A stretch of DNA of 64,000 nucleotides from Adiantum capillus-veneris (lineage: Eukaryota > Streptophyta > Polypodiopsida > Polypodiales > Pteridaceae), in assembly GCA_014529385.2 (NCBI GenBank), contig JABFUD020000237.1, forward strand, positions 1-64,000. Direction: 5' to 3'. Both the position numbers and the translations under genes were made by a program. Under the pieces are notes generated by a model. The model made no database searches and had not been told where the DNA came from. It was given only the letters and a program-made list of their open reading frames with translations. Numbering within the stretch: the stretch's first letter is position 1; each line of letters begins with the position of its first letter. Of the stretch, positions 46,503 through 52,854 are shown in pieces.

Positions 46503-47378
46503 CAGCGAGTCAATCACCATGCTAAGCCGCGTCTCATGAACCTGCTATTGTTGGTGCAAAATGCTGCTTGCTGTGTCAACTATTGGTGTGCTATATGCTG
46601 GCTTGTGTGTTGCTCACGGCATTTCAAGTACACTATTGCTTCAATTGCTCGTGGAGAAGCATCCGGTGGAAGTGTTTGCCTGTTGGCAACATAGGTGGTG
46701 CCATACAAGCCATCTAGAGCTCATCAAAATATGTCTTTGATTGTGGTTGCTTAAAGGAATGAAGGTTTATAGGCTTTTAGCAATCCTTTCGCACAGATCT
46801 TCTCCTCTTGTTGCAACTAGTGTCGAGTTAGGAAAAGAAGCTTATTAAAGGCTTAAATAAGAACCTCTTGTTCGTAGTAATGCCCTTGATTTGGGCTCCA
46901 ATACCACTGTTGGCATTCAACATAGAGAGAGAAGAGAGAGCCATGGTGAGCATAGAAGCTGGCTAGAAGTGGCATGACCAAGAGAGAGGAGTTTTTTTCT
47001 ATGAAAAGTAGCTTTTACATATATAGCCTTTTGGCTCGTGCATGCATGCTCATGCAACTTACCGAACTCAACTATTTCTTTGTGTAGCTTATATATATTG
47101 AAAGGGAAGTATCCCCAAAGTAGGACTTATGCGAACAATATGCAATGTGAAATAAACGTTGTTTTGTTAGAACAATAATCATCTTTAAAATTCAAATGCC
47201 GATCACAGTTTTTTCTTTCGATGAGGGAAAGCTTCTTTCCTTTATTTTTTTGGTTTTTTACATGTAGTTGGAAAGTGTAGCTATCATGCTTGATAATGCA
47301 AGGAAGGATATGGAAAATCTACACAAGCAGGAGGAAGAGCGCATGAGCAAGACACACATTCGATTACAAGCTTTTCAA
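13560..47378 (+). CDS. FBF1: Multi-exon coiled-coil protein, probable FBF1 (transition-fibre) orthologue
   Basis: Eleven exons: 13560-13611, 13697-13798, 16727-17036, 36677-36851, 37299-37560, 37674-37723, 38198-38326, 39314-39754, 43704-43769, 43924-44145, 47268-47378. All phases match and no stop interrupts about 640 codons. The N-terminal half is polar and low-complexity with DVLAGFLADS, comparable to the DPLxGLL-type repeats of FBF1. Exon 5 has an acidic run then LDFGGYQPS and a His/Phe block, matching the FGxYxP signature of animal FBF1. The C-terminal half is coiled coil (KRLRNENLALREEI; HEHEVDMLKTTHKKELEMK; ARKDMENLHKQEEER). FBF1 sits on basal-body transition fibres and gates ciliary entry, which fits a plant with swimming sperm. 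The C-terminus was not found. That a real gene is present is near certain; the identity is moderate. Confidence 0.62.
13697..13798 (+). CDS. Exon 2, ends at a GC donor
   Basis: Acceptor CTACAG. Encodes GPVLARSRSLSTPKHKEDQA and IDALFEEEKSTFA. The donor AG|GCAAGT is the consensus of the rare GC-AG class of plant introns. Ends in phase 1. Confidence 0.7.
13799..16726 (+). other. Intron 2
   Basis: 2.9 kb GC-AG intron. Short frames at 14027-14410 and 15432-15728 were not recognised. An 85-bp inverted repeat lies at 15810-15894. Confidence 0.6.
15810..15894. repeat. Long hairpin / inverted repeat
   Basis: CTTATATATGAAGCT at the left arm pairs with AGCTTCATATATAAG at the right. The centre is ACATAGCCCTAGGGGCTATGT. 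A third partial copy (AGTAGCTTCATGTATAAG) follows at about 15906. It could be a miniature foldback element. Confidence 0.75.
16727..17036 (+). CDS. Exon 3
   Basis: Acceptor TTTTCAG, donor AAAG|GTTTT. Phase 1 in, phase 2 out, 102 full codons. Hydrophilic with DVLAGFLADSTSSAS near its end. Confidence 0.8.
17037..17890 (+). other. Start of intron 3
   Basis: No repeat family recognised. The 91-codon frame at 17401-17676 matches nothing I know. The last five bases (AGTAG, 17886-17890) are the left target duplication of A1. Confidence 0.5.
17891..19644 (-). repeat. A1 3' LTR
   Basis: 1754 bp including a later insertion of about 520 bp at 18217-18738. The central part (18774-19200) is packed with two alternating words, GGGCTGAAAACTG and GAAAACGCTAGGG, over a dozen times. 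The U3 side ends TGTCATGTGACA. Confidence 0.85.
18217..18738. repeat. Palindrome-rich CCATAGGG / CCCTATGG block inserted in the LTR
   Basis: About 520 bp dense with CCATAGGG and its reverse complement, including the perfect 20-bp palindrome CTATGGCCCTAGGGCCATAG near 18491. The block is absent from the other A1 LTR (junction near 30470) and from both A2 LTRs, so it was added after A1 inserted. Ends read CACAATATGGC and GCCATGTCGCCCGTG, weakly inverted. Motifs in both orientations near CAC...GTG ends resemble subterminal repeats of CACTA elements, but no clean target duplication is visible. Confidence 0.6.
19498..20222 (-). CDS. A-family C-terminal coding region before the PPT
   Basis: Two minus-strand frames conserved with A2. 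20222-19926 has SHSMSLPWHDTFVDRAHE and ELPQLIDLDHK. 19827-19498 has LYEVQVPHDPHIKVGRRRV and HTVRYQYLTLKRG, and runs through the PPT into the LTR. A2 shows the same peptides at 54695-54306 and 54262-53978. Function is unknown. Conservation at the peptide level suggests translation in the ancestor. Confidence 0.5.
20170..20985 (-). CDS. A-family His/Asp-rich coiled-coil protein (A1 copy)
   Basis: 271 codons without stop. The N-terminal half is a charged helix (MKRRHAERRAERKADMERKQ) leading to FLRLFSQVQAQMQEIQEKE. The middle is a run of H/D-rich units (KHDDLHDQD, HKHDELHEDN, HKDDVLVD). The C-terminal part has a duplicated ILALEPRSKEPLQE and VLCVRMIDTHALFECFIRD. The 5' part of the frame (29457-29202) is separated by element B. 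No zinc knuckle or protease was seen. It may be a divergent Gag, but that is inference. Confidence 0.6.
   Translation of the reverse strand: MEALDQMFMERKLEREARHAERMAEMKRRHAERRAERKADMERKQQERMAAAVKDKSDQHMKEFLRLFSQVQAQMQEIQEKETLSVSSSPKHDTEDLHDDLNDNDEHDDLDDPDKHDDLHDQDVIAHKHDELHEDNVIVHKDDVLVDAFSSEANLVADSINHEEAILALEPRSKEPLQEESILALEPRSKEPLQEVLCVRMIDTHALFECFIRDRFLYFSQRLYVIPFPRHDILYVEHVSLMNVCTNVCGFFMKVEKYAFKEVTFHVSSLA
21218..21340. repeat. 33-bp tandem repeats in B LTR
   Basis: Units built on TTCCCGTAAGGGACTTAGG start at about 21218, 21251, 21284 and 21317. The same array occurs in the right LTR at 28110-28231. The period is a multiple of three, so the antisense frame reads an 11-residue repeat (SPLRESTASRL). 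Confidence 0.85.
21639..23598 (-). mobile_element. Solo LTR B2 inside the B 3' LTR
   Basis: Starts TGTCACAAACGGAAGCG and ends CAGCAACA (plus strand), flanked by GCACG and ACACG, a 5-bp duplication with one change. About 1.96 kb with no internal region, so a solo LTR. Its right part is a diverged relative of the B LTR and carries four GTCACCCATC...TGACGCATCA boxes. Confidence 0.8.
24266..27823 (-). CDS. B gag-pol fusion lacking protease and the RT catalytic half, with chromodomain
   Basis: 1185 codons without a stop. Gag (about 1-430) ends with a CCHC knuckle CFYCGEKVHMKPDC (about 386-399). At about residue 441, TESEKGKHLDLVFQELRK joins Gag directly to the downstream part of RT, so protease and the RT fingers/palm with YxDD are gone. 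RT connection (SFLGLCSYYRRFV), RNase H (HCDASGNCIGAVL, KTDHQSLRYFL), integrase zinc finger (H...H...CLVCQ, about 760-800) and core Asp, Asp, Glu (about 826, 888, 926) follow. A chromodomain (YLVKFKNYSNLDAQW, about 1128-1171) ends the protein. It could act only with an RT supplied in trans. Confidence 0.92.
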   Translation of the reverse strand: MSSQGRSVEEELQQVQAQLAELQQILLLPDVQKLLGGMKKTNGTDASKHPDNTIGVRPQEAREEARAEVYKGSSDRNERPTSRKGQEKALSLLDESKDISISSPSYSPDYTSTSRSSRQKKEAATTATTIHQPKDKPRFKKQGRKSQHRMRVFKLGDKDIKFETYNGQRDISKALSFIRQFEVAFTNGHFTEKSKLRHVGKHLKETASNWWLAKILEGSQARTWESFKSEFYEQFLPPDFEQDIRKEWDWLAQKEHERVTTYVDKYWSVLLKVTPFMKIADEEKKRKFEADLQPQLRKSMKVYPHDTLQRMMESAIIAEDLHSTGTPRKMEHSTYRARQRGVYYDQGGQGRKRPPSRDDDHSKKPEGTGKRTKYLSPTQLQTFREEGRCFYCGEKVHMKPDCPLKQQRQEQASTRQEKARKEPAPPSSNSIPDVQGNTESEKGKHLDLVFQELRKHELHVNAKKSEFFLSEIHYLGHIVSHNQVSMDPAKIRVVEDWPIPTTVHDVRSFLGLCSYYRRFVRGFAQVAGPLHDLTKKKIPFRWGSRQQGAFDRLKYLLSHGPILIVPDLRKPFEVHCDASGNCIGAVLNQEGHAVAYESRRLKDAELHASIYEKELTVVIHALSNWKHYLLGADFVIKTDHQSLRYFLTQRKLSEKQMRWANFLSMFHFQILHTAGSKNVVADALSRRPRVNAITSVYHQELEALPDLYPNDPDFSTIWGKLHHGENEFPYSIRDGYLYHHQAICVAEPLGKKIMDEAHAPPYAGHRGILPTTLAMERYFFWPSLKADIDKYVRECLVCQKVKYDRHKTPGLLQPLPVPNEPWKSIAMDFIMGLPRTQTGNDAIWTIVDRFSKQAHFFPVKKTIKANHMARVFLAQIFKHHGMPKSIVSDRDPRMTGNFWRALMDNLGTKLNFSSAYHPQTDGQSEIANSTVLDMLKAYVSDRQSDWEKYLPLVKYAYSNTIHSSTGKAPFEILYGKPLLPPILLTKDKIFAADEFVRDLDTAYGQVRRAILCSQEKHKKAADKHKRNLDLTVGQLVLLKFEKARLKKQASHKGKVVKLSTRYYGPFKITERVNDVAFRLELPPNWKIHNAFHVSLLRPYVGPPPSQPSAEEPPEVEKTEEILQPEQIVSHQERSLKSGKITRKYLVKFKNYSNLDAQWMTQEELAAYPEILEVYVQALQLRSTVC
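27894..29201 (-). repeat. B 5' LTR
   Basis: 1308 bp; the terminal TG is changed to CG at the PBS edge. U3 carries GTCACCCATC and TGACGCATCA boxes at 28969-28992 and 29053-29075. Confidence 0.88.
29170..29558 (-). CDS. A1 5' internal region (N-terminus of the A-family ORF)
   Basis: From 29457 a frame runs MQAKENPQEPQEPQDPRPPR to GGFSDPPPSPS, after which A1 is broken by B at 29201. In A2 the same Pro/Glu-rich N-terminus continues into the coiled coil (ALTPMEELKQMFMDSKLE). A second overlapping frame from 29558 (MGKSNLGVSARPPRG) is also shared with A2. Confidence 0.55.
29798..32175 (-). repeat. A1 5' LTR with two insertions
   Basis: 2378 bp. Relative to the 3' LTR it has extra DNA at about 30115-30465 (unassigned) and at about 30986-31836. 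The CTGAAAACGCT-type word array lies at 30510-30960. Confidence 0.85.
30986..31836 (+). mobile_element. Short-LTR (TRIM-like) fragment inside the A1 LTR
   Basis: Replaces about 90 bp of LTR sequence. A roughly 90-bp stretch beginning TGGGAGTCCAACTAGGG and ending CCCCCTGTCTTACA is followed at once by TTGGTATCAGAGC, a PBS in + orientation. A second, degraded LTR-end/PBS pair (TAGCATTGGCATGAGG) lies near 31655. The (CT)n tract is at 31144-31173. No coding domain. The 3' LTR was not found, so this is a partial element. Confidence 0.55.
32181..32440 (+). pseudogene. LINE ORF2 fragment (EN-RT linker)
   Basis: Reads ESTARLAVAKEEEKRLRRG, IASLQRMQEHYPDCPWLEEQ and RIEEWRHEFPFH, parallel to the minus-strand LINE at 52400-52100. 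Several CAG-to-TAG and CGA-to-TGA type stops are present. It begins directly at the A1 target duplication. Confidence 0.8.
32441..34184. other. Mixed LTR-like DNA including LTR family E
   Basis: No gene. At 33767-33781 the minus strand has a polypurine tract (CTTCAAGGAGGGGG) followed by TATGTCACGAGGACGTGGC, the start of LTR family E running left, shared with 58627-58741. A short direct repeat (CCTAGTA-CCCACCAACTT type) lies at 33487 and 33988. 34045-34170 is GC-rich. Confidence 0.5.
34185..34372 (+). pseudogene. Gypsy integrase C-terminal fragment, split by solo LTR A'
   Basis: Reads YLPLIELAYNNTTDFSTSKA, SFEIIEGT and FAQALDMA. The frame resumes beyond the solo LTR at 36259 with YTKAKEALQKSLEKQKLAAD, typical of the region after the gypsy integrase core. 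Confidence 0.8.
34491..35010 (-). mobile_element. Truncated LINE 3' end bracketed by (GA)n
   Basis: (AG)n at 34491-34552 and again at 34956-35010 enclose about 400 bp. The inner left edge AATGAAATGTTATATTAACG is the minus-strand 3' end of a LINE also found at 56275. The duplicated GA tract is best read as an extended target-site duplication. A GGAACGGGAA-rich foldback of about 176 bp (34682-34858) with CATAGTTACC / GTAACTATG ends sits inside. Confidence 0.7.
35292..35925. repeat. 317-bp tandem duplication in LTR A'
   Basis: Copies start at 35292 and 35609 (GGTACTTGGGTGCTAAGG) and differ at only a few positions, so the duplication is recent. It includes the GACGACGACGAGG stretch and several CTGAAAACGCTGG words. 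Confidence 0.95.
36264..36676 (+). other. End of intron 3
   Basis: Gypsy remnant to about 36345, then AT-rich DNA up to the exon 4 acceptor TTTTTCAG. Confidence 0.6.
36677..36851 (+). CDS. Exon 4
   Basis: Acceptor TATTTTTCAG, donor AAG|GTTAG. Only the phase-2 entry is open, and that is what exon 3 requires across 19.6 kb of intron. Ser/Thr/Pro-rich (LTFSPRLSSGS, HTSDSSEATVSQ). Ends in phase 0. Confidence 0.8.
37299..37560 (+). CDS. Exon 5 with FGGYQP signature
   Basis: Acceptor TTCAAAG, donor ACAG|GTGGG. Encodes DVLYLLPDESIKPIKKAASR, a DQDEEEDS acidic run and LDFGGYQPSCLSGS, followed by MQHRHFTNF. Phase 0 in, phase 1 out. It is the best evidence for the FBF1 assignment. Confidence 0.85.
37674..37723 (+). 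CDS. Exon 6 (tandem acceptor)
   Basis: Encodes EKYVKNDSFSILNTSDQ across the junction, donor CAG|GTATGA. A second in-phase acceptor (TTTCTAG at 37667) lies 6 bp upstream, giving a possible NAGN-type isoform with two extra residues. Confidence 0.7.
37813..37866 (+). other. Candidate extra exon in intron 6
   Basis: CATTTTAG before 37813 and GG|GTATGC after 37866 enclose 18 in-phase codons (TVVLLVKILSGAKIFFPW). Insertion would keep the frame, but the hydrophobic composition is unlike the rest of the protein, so it may be cryptic. Confidence 0.25.
38198..38326 (+). CDS. Exon 7
   Basis: Acceptor GTACATAG, donor AAA|GTAATG. Forty-three codons, phase 0 to 0, including KLEKCFEALHWKDTPCCTR. Confidence 0.75.
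39314..39754 (+). CDS. Exon 8, first coiled coil
   Basis: Acceptor CTCCTTAG, donor GAG|GTATCC. 147 codons, phase 0 to 0. A polar segment is followed by heptad-patterned KRLRNENLALREEIMKIEAE and a second coil ending EKIDCMKKVHEHE. Confidence 0.9.
39755..43703 (+). other. Intron 8
   Basis: 3.9 kb. Faint + strand LINE-like phrases occur at 41659-41700 (RRDFLWKK) and 41858-41890 (MEIVLWNVNRLS, as at the start of LINE endonucleases), not enough for a call. A 124-bp tandem duplication lies at 43160-43405. No host exon seen. Confidence 0.45.
43160..43405. repeat. 124-bp tandem duplication
   Basis: CCTAAGATAG...GAAAAGTGCGAG starts at 43160 and 43284. The copies are about 90% alike by eye. Confidence 0.9.
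43704..43769 (+). CDS. Exon 9
   Basis: Acceptor CATTTAG, donor CAG|GTATGC. Twenty-two codons, VDMLKTTHKKELEMKERQ, continuing the coil of exon 8 in phase. Confidence 0.85.
43924..44145 (+). CDS. Exon 10
   Basis: Donor CAG|GTTTG. The acceptor is the weakest of the gene: GGGAGCAG, or three bases earlier. Seventy-four codons with AMEAFSQLLSKVDGWSVRID, similar in spacing to the MEKFS...L..L segment of FBF1. Confidence 0.8.
45036..45880 (-). pseudogene. LINE derivative carrying ORF1 (DUF4283-like) and a 3' UTR, without ORF2
   Basis: Minus strand from 45877: LSPMEQASLVAKVERLQATS and GTQPSRGEVRDVL, then after a frameshift RPAFSRRWERSSMCSFLGT, GYYQVEFETPEIRTIMAHFR and FPILVCFPG. This is the layout of plant LINE ORF1 proteins (RRM-like DUF4283, nucleic-acid binding). 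Downstream, the sequence passes without any endonuclease or RT into a 3' UTR with TTTCAAAAGACCG...CCTATGAGAC (plus 45065-45095) ending at a GA-rich tract. It resembles ORF1-only 'half-LINE' derivatives. Confidence 0.6.
46000..46497. repeat. Long poly-G tracts in intron 10
   Basis: Uninterrupted or nearly uninterrupted G runs at 46000-46022 and 46465-46497 (33 G). Further runs in the sense strand lie at 47614-47634 and 47797-47820. Confidence 0.95.
46898..47174 (-). mobile_element. Short LTR with primer-binding site
   Basis: On the minus strand a roughly 263-bp sequence starts TGTTCTAACAAAAC (plus 47174) and ends GAATGCCAACA (plus 46912), followed by GTGGTATTGGAGC, a diverged tRNA-Met PBS. 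The partner LTR and internal domain were not found; a TRIM or copia remnant is likely. Confidence 0.5.
47268..47378 (+). CDS. Exon 11, last one found
   Basis: Acceptor ACATGTAG, donor CAA|GTAAGA. Thirty-seven codons (LESVAIMLDNARKDMENLHK, then QEEERMSKTHIRLQAFQ), phase 0 to 0. The strong donor shows the gene continues, but no further convincing exon was found to 64000. Confidence 0.85.
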
Positions 47379-50193
47379 GTAAGATTGGACTTTCTTTAGT
47401 TTAACCATTGTCAATAAAATGTGCAACTTACCCTTAAAATTCATTCAGAAAGTCTCCCATTTATGTGGGTGCTTTATGTGTGGGTAGAGAGAGAAAGAAA
47501 GAAAGAAAGAAAGAAGAGTCTTCTAGAGCCAACTCGCCTATGAGACAAAAAGATGTACTACTATGATATATCCCATAAAAATGATAAAATGAACAGAACC
47601 AAAACTGAAAGCTGGGGGGGGGGGGGGGGGGGGGAGATCTAGAATTAGGTGCTGAAAATGGAATACTATATGAGGCAGGTGTACATGCATGGCATGCAGA
47701 GTCTATCTATCTCGATTCTCCATCGTGCCCCCATAGTGGTAGTGTGATATGAGAGTACTTTTTTTTTTCCTTCTTTTTCTTTCTTTTTTTTTTATTGGGG
47801 GGGGGGGGGGGGAGGGGGGGCAAAGAGCTCCTTGAAGAGTATGCCCAGATCTGATTTGAGCTGAGTTATTCTCTCCTTGATCTCTTGGTGGTGTTGGCTC
47901 TGATCTTTGTCATCTCTCTAGGGTAGAGACTAGGTATCCAGGAGCATGGTGCTCTTTGTGTCTTTGTAGCCCAATGTACCAGTTCCCTGTTTCATATGGA
48001 TAATGGAGCAGGCAGTGGGGCTAGTCCTATCTCTGGATTAGTCCGATTCTATTGGATCCGACTAACAGCCCAGCACTTTGGCTAGGGTCAAATGAGGGTT
48101 AGCCAGGCTGTCACCTAACTGGCTTACCATCCACCAGTCTGATGGAGTCTACTCAGCTCGTCCTTTTTCTGTAGAAATTTTGCTTATGTATGTACTATGG
48201 ATGTTATCATTTTAGGGATTCATTACCAGTCTCTTGATCTAGAGTATTGAGTCTGTCACACTGTCTCATAGCAAACTCCATGTACTTTCGAGTCTCTACA
48301 CCCCTATTATAAATGGTGGCCTGTGGCCTCGAATTGTGAGTGTTACTAGCAAGTTCTTATGGATGATACATCATGAGTTGAATGGTTCAGCTGAGCTTTG
48401 AGTGCCATTGTGTCGTGTCATTGGATTAGTTTCTCTCCATGATTATCTTTGCAATTGTTGTCATTGCCATTTTCCTTGTGTAGTTGGTTGAGAGTGAGAC
48501 TTCTTGCACATTGCACTTAAGGGCACCCATAGACTGCCACCATCACTTGAAAATAATCGAAATAAGAGATTCATACCACAATCACTTAACCAAAAGTAGA
48601 AACTTAAAGAGAGAGGGAAAGAGAGACGACACAATATTGAAGGTCGGCCATTTATTGGGGTCGGAATGGCAGACCCCCCCATAGGGCTTTTTGTATTACT
48701 GAAGCTCTCAATGAAGTTAAATACAATCATGATACATCTTCTTGCCAATAAGGTGGCCGTTTTACCATGTGCCAACATAATGGCCTTCTACGATCAAGTC
48801 AACGATTTTGGCCTTCTTTGATCAGAAAAGTATACTCACAGTCATCTCTTTAAAGAAGCATCATCTTCTTCCTCCTCTTACATCTCTTCTTCATCATGTG
48901 AAAGCATCACAAAAACATACCAAGCTCTTAAAAACATGTGCATGCTCTTCTATGGAAGAGTCTTACTTAAGTTGTTTCATGCACAATTCATGCATGACAA
49001 ATAAGTTCTCCATCATTTTCTCCGGGACTGGTGAGGATAATTGACGAGCAAAGATGTTGGTGCAAAAACTAGTAGACATGATTAAAACATGAAAGTGTTA
49101 CCATAGATGCGTAAAGTTCAATGAGAGCTCAACTCGTTCTCTTCATGTAGCATAGTATAGCATAGTCGAGCATAGTAGCTATGGAGATTTTTGTGGGAAA
49201 AGAGAGAAAAGTGAGCCTTTTGAGAGGAAGAAGCTTTGCTTTGAAGGCCTCTTGTGGCAATAATTCACGTTTTTCACCCTCCTTTGCTTGTGTATTCGAG
49301 ATCTGTTCAACACGAAAATTGTATATCTCGCCGTTTCTGGTCTAGATTGCGGGCTGTTTTAGAGATCGGCTCTTGCGAGATATTTCAAAAATAGTATCAC
49401 TAGGTCTTCTTTTGACAGTTCAACCACTTATGGACTTTTCCTTAGTTCTTTACCTGACACTTTCCTCTTGAGGAGTATCCACCACTTCTTAAATGGCGTG
49501 GGTGCATGGATAATTAAAGGTCCTCAAGCTTTATTCAATCTAGTCCACATCTTCCTTTTAGATGGCATTTCCGCACTCTTTTTGAGACAGGTTGCTTCAC
49601 CCCTTTGGTATCCTAAGGTCTTGAAACTCATGGTAGAGCCATCTTCGTAATCTTTGTCCTTCCACTCTTTTTATTTTCCATCTTTAGAATGGCCAATTCT
49701 AGAGAAAGAAAATCATTTAAGTAGACCATAATTAAATTTTGCGACATTACCTCGCCCTTGAAATCATTGTCGTCCTCAACTATGCACATATACAAGAAAA
49801 GGTGAACTAAGTTTGTTGGCATGTAGCTAAGGATTCACTTTTAGCACATTAACACTATTCCGCAGTAGATGACCAATCTGCTTGGCGCTTGGAAGGCAAG
49901 GCTATCACAAGCGTTTCTAATCATTGTAGCTAGGCTGTAGATAGCAAGTTAGCGTAGTACTTCGGAGACATAGCTGCCGCAAGTTGGTCCTTTTGTATGC
50001 ATACACTTTGGAACAATTGAAACATAAATGAAGAGCAATTAGAAAAACAAGTTAAATCAGAGAAAACCTTTTTCTTCATTTTCTTTTGTATCAATTACCT
50101 TTGTGATTACTTTTCATGCTATTCATTGTAAGCATTAACTAAGTATATTTATTCCTTTAACTTAAATTAGCTTTAAATCTCGTAGATCTATTC
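47379..50193. other. DNA after the last exon: LINE 3' ends and LTR-like pieces
   Basis: A LINE 3' end with GCCTATGAGACAAAAAG starts near 47487 after a GAAAGAAAG-type tract. 48590-48740 has GACACAATATTGAAGG and a GGGGTCGG...CCCCCCC block resembling the R region of the B LTR. 49190-49400 repeats, in diverged form, the LINE segment at 50556-50750 (ATAATTCACGTTTTTCA). No host exon was recognised. Confidence 0.45.
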
Positions 50194-52854
50194 TTAATGG
50201 CTTTTGAATGCTCCAAAAACATCAATGTCCTCCAAGGTAGGCACTCTGTCGAGATGGCTCCTATGTCGCGCCAGCATGGTATGGATCCTTTGTCGCAATT
50301 TGTGCCGAAGTCGAGAGGGCCCCTTCATCCGTGGGCGACGGGACCGCCCCAACTCTATCGCTCGATCAAGCAGTATGCCTCTCGTGCCTATGGTGCTGCT
50401 ATGCTGTGGAGGCTGCTCGAACTCCTCTATCTGTGACTGAAAGAAATCTGTAATCTTCCGCTGTCGCTGGATCTCTCTCATTGTACCCCTCGTCAAGAGG
50501 TCCTCTTTGTGTTTGCGAATCTCCATTAAGTATAATCCGAGGCATCTTTGATCTTGGTGAGAGAGCCTTTTGAGAGGGAGAATGTTGAAGCCTTGCTCAA
50601 CAAGCTACGCTTACCCTCTTGTGACACATCACACAATAATTCACGTTTTTCATCCTCTTCTGCTTGTGTATTCAAATTGTTCAACACGAGAGTTGTAGAT
50701 CTTGTCGTGATTGGTCAGGACGGAGGGCCGTTTTTGGGTTGTCTGAGTGTCTTGCCCTGACCAAAGGAAATTCTTGATCAACCTCTCTACCTGGTTGATG
50801 AAGGAACTTGAAAAGATCCAACAAGATGTAATGTACCACATAGTAGCCAACAACACCTAATTGGCCACTACAACTCTGCCTGCCAGAGAGAGTCATGCTG
50901 AGCTCCAATGTAGCAGCTTCCTCCTGATGGAAAGCAGGAGGGGAGCAATCTGCTACTCAGGAGACAAGTCCAAGCCAACCTGACAGCCCAATTATCGAAC
51001 TGCAGTCCTTGGGGAGATCCATATGAAACCCTCACCTAGCAGCCAATCAGGCGTAGGAGCACTGCCAACCAAGAAAGCCACTGTCTTTCTCCAGTTGATC
51101 AGTGCGCCTGAAGCACAACAAAAAGTCACACCTGTGCAGGTTGGCCTCGTGGCGCCTGAATAGGGAGCGCAAACTCAGCATCCAGTAGCTCGTAGCCCCG
51201 AATAGGGAGCGCTAAGCCACGTAAGCCAACCTGCTGTGAAACCAAGAATCTGCTCATCGCCTCACCATAGAACAGAAAAAAGAAGGGGGCAAGAGGGCAG
51301 CCCGTCTGACTGAACGTGTGAGCATGAAACGGTCTCCTCTACCACCTGCCAAAAGCACCTGATTGTGTGCCCGTCTGTAAAGAGGTGATACATCTCTGCT
51401 CCAAGCATTAGAGAAGCATTAGAGAATGCCCTCCAAAGAGTCCCAGTCAACTCTATCGTAGGCCTTCTCAAAATCGAGAAGAAGTATCACCAGATCCTCA
51501 CCACAGAGGCACGCGAGGGCAGATGCCTCCCAAAAAGTAAAGATGTTGTCAAGGATACTGTGCTTCTTGACAAAACTTGTCTAAGTCCTATGATGTAAAA
51601 TACTCTTCAGAAGTGGCTGAATCCTCAAACTCAGAGCCTTGGCAAGAATTTTGTAGGTTGAGTTGAGGATGGTAATGGGCTGCCACTGTCGAATCTCATC
51701 CAAGGAGCCACTCTCCTTGGGAATGAGGTAAATCAGGCCCTCACTCATGCTGTCAGGCATCACTCTTGTGTGTAAGATGTGCTAAAAAGCGCTGCAGATA
51801 TCTGAGCCAAGCAAGTCCCAGTACTCTAAGAAAAAGCTGGGATCCTCACCTGGACAGCTACCATGGGGAAGTGCTCTGAGGGCTGCGTGGAGCTCCTCTA
51901 GCTGAAGAGGTAGCTCAAGCCTCTAGTGTATCTCCTCAGTCAGAAGACAAGGCATCTGTGCCCAAACCTGCTCTTTACATGCATCCTGACGCTCTGACCG
52001 AGGCTCTGCTGGCAGTAGGTCACGAAAAAAGTCAGTAGCAACTGCACGCATGTCCTCTGGCTCTGAAGCAACTGACTTGTTAGACCTCCTCAACTGGCTG
52101 ACACTGGCGTGCTCATGTGGGTGTCTCACTGTCTTGAAGAAAGACCCTATCACTCTGTCACCCACCTGGGTGCACTGAGACGCTTGTCGATGGAAAGCAA
52201 ACTCATAGCGCCTCTCCTCTATGTTGGCAAGCTCCTGGCGAGCCTGTTGCAACTGCTCCTCCAACCAGGGACTGTCTGGATGCAGCTCCTGCATCCTCTG
52301 CAAGGAAGCAATGCCCTGTCGGAGACTCGGAGACGTTGCTCCTCCTCTCTCGTTGCAGCCAGGCGGGCCGTAGACTCCTAAAGAAAAAGCAGACTAAGCT
52401 GAGCAAGTCCAAAGTCCACTTTGTCAGCAGGAGAGTCCTGCATGTCTGAGCCCTCTGTCCAAAGAGCCACTACTCGCTCTCTGAGCGCAGAGTCCAGCAA
52501 GACCCTCTTAGGGATGCGTAGCATCGTGCTCCCCCTCCTCTGTCTATCTGTCACTGGGAGGATCACAGGTGCATGGTCCGAAAAAGAAGTCCTAGCCAGA
52601 ATGCAAATTGTCCCACCCAAGTCACAGAAGTGGTCACTAGTGTAGAAGCGATCTATTCGAGATAGACACTCCTCCCACTCTGGGTCATGAACGAGAGAAG
52701 GTTAGGCTGTCTGCGGGCCTCACAAAGCTAGAATGCTACCACACATTTGAAACCCGTAGTCATACATAACCTCTCCCAAGCTGTCAACTCAACTCCATGC
52801 ACAGTAGTATGGCTACCTCCAATCTTGTCAGAGGGGTCCTCCAACATCTTGTTG
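50194..52854 (-). pseudogene. LINE ORF2: end of endonuclease, RT and PIP-box C-terminus
   Basis: Continues from 57920 across element A2 with NKMLEDPSDKIGGS. The endonuclease end has SFSDHAPVILPV (52600-52560). The linker is at 52400-52080. RT shows MSEGLIYLIPKESGSLDEIR and QWQPITILNSTYKILAKAL (51763-51590), then LAGRVV...ERLIKNFLWSGQ (50920-50760). The C-terminus (50526-50194) contains QRKITDFF, a canonical PCNA-interacting motif pattern, then an Arg-rich tail. Multiple frameshifts, including an 8-bp duplication (GTCTCCGA) near 52330. Confidence 0.8.

Noticed and set aside
48481-48520. Possible next exon after a TGTAG acceptor (LVESETSCTLHL)
   Set aside because: No donor site follows in frame and the sequence soon turns into LTR-like DNA.
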